From the NCBI GenBank assembly GCA_937885735.1, contig CALABN010000238.1, positions 1-7,069 on the forward strand: DNA of 7,069 nucleotides. Reading direction: 5' to 3'. The notes under the pieces are model-generated. The model searched no databases and was not told where the DNA came from. It was given only the letters and a program-made list of their open reading frames with translations. Shown here in pieces: positions 6,899-7,069 of this stretch. Source of the DNA: an uncultured Bacteroidota bacterium. Lineage in GTDB: Bacteria > Bacteroidota > Bacteroidia > Bacteroidales > SZUA-534. Each line of letters starts with the position of its first letter. Within the stretch, counting starts at the first letter, position 1. A program made the translations under genes and the position numbers.

Positions 6899-7069
6899 AA
6901 CCGACACGCGTCTTTATTTGTTTCCCATAACGCCCGACTTTTTTTCTCAAACGGGTGATATTGACATCCACCGTTCGGTCAAGCACACATACGTCTTGTG
7001 GCCAACAGCATTTCATCAATTCGTCACGGCAGAAAGTCTTTCCTGGATTCTGCAAAAAAAGCGACAACA
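6876..7069 (-). CDS. C-terminal DNA-binding domain of an OmpR/PhoB-type response regulator (N-terminus outside window)
   Basis: The last 64 codons and a TAA stop are visible; the receiver domain and the start lie beyond the right edge, and the leftmost visible Leu codon (TTG at 7067) is not the true start. The sequence matches the OmpR/PhoB winged helix: NPGKTFCRDELM leads into the domain, RTVDVNITRLRKKVG is the recognition helix region, and IKTRVGYGYCFE is the C-terminal beta-hairpin (canonical form near IKTVRGVGYRFE). It is upstream of and overlaps the kinase gene, the standard arrangement of a cognate pair. It is the obvious candidate to bind the 11-bp repeats at 3662-3712, since PhoB-class proteins bind such direct repeats as tandem dimers. 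The phosphate assignment is inference. Confidence 0.9.
   Translation of the reverse strand, partial: LSLFLQNPGKTFCRDELMKCCWPQDVCVLDRTVDVNITRLRKKVGRYGKQIKTRVGYGYCFEM

Noticed and set aside
7050..7060. Possible frameshift at the run of seven A's in the regulator
   Set aside because: The reading frame across the run gives the expected winged-helix sequence (leucine-rich helix then QNPGKTF), so no shift is needed.

Overview
The window looks like chromosomal DNA of a Bacteroidales bacterium (Bacteroides/Prevotella-like). Four things point there: a moderate, slightly AT-rich base composition; genes without strong Shine-Dalgarno sequences; a promoter of the Bacteroidetes type (TTTG, about 20 bp, TAnnTTTG) in front of the ATPase gene; and protein families typical of the group (a DUF6057-like protein, a PD40/TolB-like lipoprotein with a haem motif, a DUF4143 ATPase, and a Na/Pi cotransporter with a PhoU tail). 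No species can be named from the sequence alone.

Layout. (1) 1-819, + strand: the C-terminal 272 residues of a gene that begins upstream, probably DUF6057. (2) 835-2280, + strand, 15 bp later: an exported lipoprotein with beta-propeller repeats and one CxxCH c-type haem motif, probably co-transcribed with gene 1. (3) 2281-2478: an intergenic region with three tandem copies of a 32-bp unit containing inverted repeats, running straight into a Bacteroidetes-type promoter. (4) 2479-3606, + strand: a stand-alone AAA_14/DUF4143 ATPase with intact Walker motifs and a C-terminal PD-(D/E)XK-like core. (5) 3607-3740: an intergenic region with five heptamers repeating exactly every 11 bp, the architecture of a PhoB box. 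(6) 3741-5450, + strand: a Na+/phosphate cotransporter with a C-terminal PhoU-like domain. (7) 5453-6898, - strand: a PhoR-like membrane histidine kinase, convergent with the transporter and separated from it by 2 bp. (8) 6876-7069, - strand: the DNA-binding end of an OmpR/PhoB-type response regulator that runs off the right edge and overlaps the kinase gene by 23 bp.

The right half reads as a compact phosphate module: transporter with PhoU domain, PhoR-like kinase, PhoB-like regulator, and a Pho-box-like operator in front of the transporter. The natural model is that the regulator encoded at the right edge binds the 11-bp repeats and switches on the transporter in low phosphate. The left half is less understood: an uncharacterised membrane-protein family next to a putative monohaem propeller lipoprotein, then a lone ATPase of unknown function behind an unusual repeat cluster.
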